From CAVTZP01 sp963739245 (lineage in GTDB: Bacteria > Chloroflexota > Dehalococcoidia > Dehalococcoidales > BS750m-G39): 20,431 bases of DNA. The notes under the pieces were generated by a model, which was not told where the DNA came from, ran no database searches, and saw only the letters and a program-made list of their open reading frames with translations. A program made the position numbers and the translations under genes. Location: assembly GCA_963739245.1 (NCBI GenBank), contig CAVTZP010000008.1, forward strand, positions 1-20,431, written 5' to 3'. Positions 15,296-20,431 of this stretch are shown here, in pieces; the stretch's first letter is position 1, and every line of letters starts with the position of its first letter.

Positions 15296-15410
15296 CTGGC
15301 AGTGGCATATTTTCCACAAAGGGCTGCCCCCTCAGTATCGTCTGCGCTGGGGCGTTTCACTTCCGTGTTCGGGATGGGAACGGGTGGTTCCACCCCGCTC
15401 TAACCACCAG
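15296..15410 (-). rRNA. rrf: 5S ribosomal RNA
   Basis: The minus strand shows a complete 5S rRNA of about 115 nt. The 5' end CTGGTGG pairs with the 3' end CTGCCAG region, and the conserved core CCCATCCCGAACACGGAAG is present, as is the domain with GACGATACTG. It lies about 1.35 kb from the 23S 3' end rather than the usual few dozen bases, with a protein gene between, and has its own promoter. No Rho-independent terminator separates it from clpC. Confidence 0.95.
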
Positions 15411-15439
15411 AAGGCTTTTGTTAACGATGACTCCCTGAT

Positions 15440-15468
15440 AGCATACAAAAAGCTTTTTCGAAAGTCAA
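15440..15468 (-). promoter_or_regulatory. Sigma70-type promoter for the 5S rRNA
   Basis: The minus strand reads TTGACT (15463-15468), a 17-base spacer and TATGCT (15440-15445). The predicted start near 15433 gives a leader of about 23 bases before the 5S 5' end. Because a terminator lies upstream at 15580, 5S is probably transcribed on its own. Confidence 0.7.
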
Positions 15469-15469
15469 G

Positions 15470-15552
15470 TTTAGAAACTCAAAACACGAAAACCGAAATA
15501 CTAAATGACGTAGTTTGTGCTTGTTTAGAGTTTAGATATTAGGATTTAGAAA
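15470..15552. repeat. Degenerate A/T-rich TTTAGA-type repeat
   Basis: TTTAGA recurs at 15470-15475, 15524-15529, 15531-15536 and 15545-15550, within a run of near-repeats such as GAAACTCAAAACACGAAAACCG and CTAAAT. No reading frame or stable fold is visible. Similar low-complexity intergenic tracts occur in several uncultured lineages; their function is unknown. Confidence 0.5.
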
Positions 15553-15555
15553 TTT

Positions 15556-15613
15556 CTCCCCGGAGGGGGAATTAAATAGAAAAGAGGGGCTTTCGCCCCT
15601 CTTAAACTGCCCC
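15556..15613 (-). repeat. Composite double-hairpin element, partial copy C
   Basis: It contains the AAGAGGGGC hairpin with a GAAA loop on the minus strand (15582-15590 with 15595-15603) and a reduced second stem CCCC/GGGG (15558-15561 with 15565-15568). The first hairpin has exactly the stem and GAAA loop seen at 5336-5357, but in the opposite orientation. The TTAAAC-x-GCCCC flank also resembles copies A and B. Confidence 0.6.
15578..15603 (-). terminator. Rho-independent terminator after the HEPN-type gene
   Basis: A 9-bp GC-rich stem with a GAAA loop is followed by TTTTCTATTT on the minus strand. It lies 47 bases beyond the stop of the 313-residue gene and upstream of the 5S promoter, so it isolates the inserted gene from 5S. 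Confidence 0.75.
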
Positions 15614-15649
15614 TGTATTACTCTTGAGTCTTTTGTGAGATTTCCCTTG

Positions 15650-16591
15650 TCACTTTTCAATAATTTCGTTAGTAACGTAGCGTTTTGATAGATTAACAAG
15701 ATTCTTATTCTTCTTTTCAAGAGTTTTTAGTGACTCCACAAATTCTTTTAAAATAAAGACCGCGGTAATAATCTCCCCATTATTTTCTACGATTAATTCA
15801 AGTCCATACGGGTCGACGCCTGGATATTTTTTTTGAAACCGTCTGATCGCGACAATAAATAATTCTTCAGACTCTTTAATATGTTCTTGTATTAATGCTC
15901 TCACCTTAGTATGGATGTCAGCTAAGGCTTCTATGTAGTCGCGAATTATTGGTCTTAAATCTATACCTTTTTGCTTTTCTACTGATTTTAATTCACTTAA
16001 TACTGTCGATTTAAATTCTTTATCCTCTTCCAGATATTTCGTTTTCATAAAGGGGGTTATTGCGAAAAGAAATTTGGGCTTAGCAATTTCTCCCATAAGC
16101 TGTGAATGATATTCGACACTATGAATTGGCCATCCGTAATGTTGAACATGATTTCTGACTGCCTCCATTACCCTGTACCCTAAATGTGCAGCGTACTCCA
16201 ATTCCCTTTTTTCATTAAAGCCAGTATATTGAGCCGAACTTTCACCAAAATTATTCGAAAGTTGGTGACTTGTCTGGTCAAGATATGCTCTACTTGTAGT
16301 AAGTAAATTGATTAGCTTCCTATTGAATAACCTTCTCTCTGACTGAAACGTTTCATGGTCATCAATAAATCGGATTAAATAGTGATTAGTAGATTGTAAT
16401 AATGTGGTTTCGAATTCCAAGTAATTATCAATAAGCACATCAAAGGCTTCTTCGATATTGATAGCCATTAGGATAATGTTTCTTGCATGCAAATATTTAT
16501 CAAAATCTGCCTTTCTTAAATTCAGTAGATACGGCCCACCTAGAACATGTTTTCTGAGCCTATATTTCACCATGTCTTGATTGTAGTACAT
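15650..16591 (-). CDS. HEPN-motif protein inserted between 23S and 5S rRNA
   Basis: A 313-residue soluble, largely helical protein. Residues 146-151 read R-N-H-V-Q-H, the R-(N/D)-x3-H signature of HEPN ribonuclease-type domains, followed by YGWPIHS. The upstream helix NRKLINLLTTSRAYLDQTSHQLS (about 90-112) is also typical of HEPN-like proteins with an RN-x3-H motif. The C-terminal half (about 185-313) has no motif I recognise. HEPN domains often act as RNases in toxin-antitoxin and phage-defence systems, but many are untested, and no MNT-type antitoxin lies next to it. The gene is clearly more AT-rich than its neighbours, which suggests horizontal gain. The first ATG is at 16591; the ATG at 16573 (residue 7) coincides with the predicted transcription start and may be the real, leaderless start. 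Neither has a ribosome site. Confidence 0.72.
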   Translation of the reverse strand: MYYNQDMVKYRLRKHVLGGPYLLNLRKADFDKYLHARNIILMAINIEEAFDVLIDNYLEFETTLLQSTNHYLIRFIDDHETFQSERRLFNRKLINLLTTSRAYLDQTSHQLSNNFGESSAQYTGFNEKRELEYAAHLGYRVMEAVRNHVQHYGWPIHSVEYHSQLMGEIAKPKFLFAITPFMKTKYLEEDKEFKSTVLSELKSVEKQKGIDLRPIIRDYIEALADIHTKVRALIQEHIKESEELFIVAIRRFQKKYPGVDPYGLELIVENNGEIITAVFILKEFVESLKTLEKKNKNLVNLSKRYVTNEIIEK

Positions 16592-16609
16592 GATTAGACA
16601 TGATGTAAA
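16580..16609 (-). promoter_or_regulatory. Candidate promoter of the HEPN-type gene
   Basis: The minus strand reads TTTACA (16604-16609), an 18-base spacer and TACAAT (16580-16585), ten of twelve consensus matches. The predicted start falls on the A of the ATG at 16573. In AT-rich sequence such matches can occur by chance. Confidence 0.5.
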
Positions 16610-16646
16610 TACAGTGGCATTTAGGAAATAAGCCCCATACGCCCGA

Positions 16647-16661
16647 GGGCGGGCGGGTGGG
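16647..16661 (+). other. G-quadruplex motif with single-base loops
   Basis: The plus strand reads GGGCGGGCGGGTGGG, four G3 tracts with 1-base loops, an arrangement known to form very stable parallel quadruplexes. A second G-rich block follows at 16675-16695. It sits on the template strand between the 23S terminator and the HEPN-type gene promoter. Confidence 0.75.
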
Positions 16662-16701
16662 AAAAGAAACGCACGGGGAGTGGCGGGGGCGGGGAGAAAA
16701 C

Positions 16702-16729
16702 AAAAAAGAGGGGTTAAAAAACCCCTCTT
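16702..16729 (-). terminator. Rho-independent terminator directly after 23S rRNA
   Basis: On the minus strand AAGAGGGGTT pairs with AACCCCTCTT (16706-16715 with 16720-16729) around a 4-base loop, then a run of at least six T. It begins about 27 bases after the 23S 3' end. The stem core AAGAGGGG is shared with the other elements in the window. Confidence 0.8.
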
Positions 16730-17047
16730 GAATACTGACTAATATCAACTATGAAGCAGGCCAAGCCCTCGACCATTAGTACCGCTTAGCTGAACGCATT
16801 ACTGCGCTTACACCTGCGGCCTATCAAACAGGTAGTCTACCTGCGGTCTTACTCCCTCCCCTTACGGGGAAGGATGGGAGATCTTATCTTGGGGCGGGCT
16901 TCGCACTTAGATGCTTTCAGCGCTTATCCCCACCAGACATAGCTACCCAGCGATGCTCCTGGCGGAACAACTGGCACACCAGAGGTCTGTCCCTCTCAAT
17001 CCTCTCGTACTAGAGAGAGCCCCCCTCAAATCTCCGGACGCCCACGA

Positions 17048-17090
<43 letters not shown>

Positions 17091-17119
17091 ACGTACCGCT
17101 TTAACCGGCGAACAGCCGG

Positions 17120-17178
<59 letters not shown>

Positions 17179-17208
17179 TGCCGTCGATGTGAACTCTTGG
17201 GCAAGATA

Positions 17209-17241
<33 letters not shown>

Positions 17242-17383
17242 AAGCTACGGCCCTTCCACACGGAACCGTAGGATCACTTTGCCCGACTTTCGTCCCTGCT
17301 CGACTTGTAGGTCTCACAGTCAAGCCCCCTTATGCCAATGCACTCTATGGCTGATTTCCATCCAGCCTGAGGGGACCTTTGGA

Positions 17384-17432
<49 letters not shown>

Positions 17433-17686
17433 AGACACTGTCCCCCAGCTTGAACTAGGGTTAGAGGCTAAACTCACCAAGAGTGGTATTTCACCGGTGG
17501 CTCCACCGAGGCTAGCGCCCCGGCTTCAAAGCCTCCCACCTATGCTACACATGAAAAGTCCAGACTCAGTGCCAAGCTATAGTAAAGCTCCACGGGGTCT
17601 TTTTGTCCTGTCGCGGGTAACCCGCATCTTCACGGGTACTTCAATTTCGCCGAGTCCCTCGTTGAGACAGCGCCCAGGTCGTTACA

Positions 17687-17719
<33 letters not shown>

Positions 17720-17720
17720 G

Positions 17721-17773
<53 letters not shown>

Positions 17774-17795
17774 GTTCGGAGCTTCGCTTGCGCTA

Positions 17796-17828
<33 letters not shown>

Positions 17829-18564
17829 TATCAGCCCCTATACTTCAGCTTTCGCTTTAGCAGAGACCTGTGTTTTTGTTAAACAGTCGCCTGGGCCCAT
17901 TTAGTGTCACCTGTCTAAGACAGGCACCCCTTCTCCCGAAGTTACGGGGTTAGATTGCCGAGTTCCTTAACGAGGGTTGTCTCGAACACCTTGGGACATT
18001 TATCCCTACCTACCAGAGTCGGTTTGCGGTACGGGCGCTCCTACTTCAACGGCAACGAGGCTTTTCTTGACGGCATGGGATCAACTAAGTCGCCTCGGGT
18101 TTCCCCTCAACTTCCTCCCACCTTCAGCTTAATATCCGGAGTGGATTTCCCTGCCCCGGCTTCACCTATAGTGGAAAACGCACCATGTCCATTGGGTACG
18201 CTTAGTCTACCCTCCCGTGTCCCCCCTTTGCCTCAGTAGGAACGGTACGGGAATATTGACCCGTTGTCCATCGCCTACGCCTTGCGGCCTCGGCTTAGGC
18301 CCGACTAACCCTACGCGGATTAACCTTGCGTAGGAAACCTTAGGTTTTCGGTGGGCGTGTTTCTCACACGCCTTACGCTACTTATGCCGGCATTCTCACT
18401 TCCCTAGGCTCCACTATTACTTACGTAACAGCTTTATGGCCGAGGGAACGCTCCCCTACCCCCCCCGACTTACGTCGGAGAGCCATAGCTTCGGTGACAG
18501 GCTTAAGCCCCGTTAAATTGTCGGCGCAGTACCACTCAACCAGTGAGCTGTTACGCATTCTTTA

Positions 18565-18601
<37 letters not shown>

Positions 18602-18751
18602 ATGCAGTGCTACTTCCTTGCCCACTTAGCCTGCGCTTAGGGACCTTAGCTGATGGTCTGGGCTGTTTCCCTCTCGACTATGAAGCTTATCCCCCACAGT
18701 CTCACTCCCAGACTTTGGTTAATGGCATTTGAGGTTTGGTTGGAGTTGGTA

Positions 18752-20431
<1,680 letters not shown>

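Noticed and set aside
15094..15403. Open frames of 85 and 99 residues over the 5S gene
   Set aside because: They are readings of the 5S rRNA and the clpC start.
16560..16748. 62-residue minus-strand open frame spanning the 23S-HEPN spacer
   Set aside because: It runs through the terminator and the G-rich motif and overlaps the start of the larger gene; no coding signal.

Overview
The window looks like a bacterial chromosomal segment from a Chloroflexota relative, probably Dehalococcoidia. That rests on the gene set (radA-ispD-ispF-cysS next to clpC and a 23S/5S locus, a GatB-type amidotransferase, dispersed CCCTCTCC-type intergenic palindromes) and on my memory of Dehalococcoides gene order, so it is an inference. 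Most genes are intact housekeeping genes at moderate GC. Both the right edge (inside 23S rRNA) and the left edge look like contig ends.

Left part (1-5372). A cluster of palindromic elements (110-285) lies downstream of a tRNA-Ala(CGC) gene and a small three-helix membrane protein, which are very probably co-transcribed on the minus strand. Divergent from the tRNA runs a compact plus-strand operon: gatB, secG, a 41-residue Cys/His-rich mini-protein, a UbiA-family prenyltransferase, and a B12-binding radical SAM protein that overlaps it by one base. The operon ends at a composite hairpin element that also terminates the opposing operon.

Middle (5373-15250, all minus strand). The transcribed order is clpC, a stand-alone biotinyl carrier, a UspA stress protein, a TerC-family membrane protein, a 43-residue OadG-like subunit, an OadB-like sodium-pumping decarboxylase beta subunit, then radA-ispD-ispF-cysS. 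The last two genes are broken. ispF has one clean single-base frameshift. cysS has at least three frame changes plus an in-frame TGA, although its catalytic motifs are preserved. The carboxyltransferase (alpha) subunit that would complete the decarboxylase is not here.

Right part (15251-20431, minus strand). A 5S rRNA gene with its own sigma70-like promoter lies immediately upstream of clpC. It is separated from the 23S rRNA gene by about 1.35 kb holding an AT-rich gene for a 313-residue protein with a HEPN-type R-N-x3-H motif. That gene is bracketed by two Rho-independent terminators of the same dispersed family, and a near-ideal G-quadruplex motif lies upstream of it. The 23S gene carries a partial tandem duplication of about 848 bases (roughly E. 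coli positions 110-880); the copies differ by about 3% and the window stops about 13 bases before the second copy would close. This is either a mosaic rRNA locus or an assembly loop.

Three well-formed promoters (gatB, clpC, HEPN gene) lie so close to their start codons that the mRNAs would be leaderless or nearly so. The most interesting candidate is the HEPN-type gene inserted between 23S and 5S rRNA.
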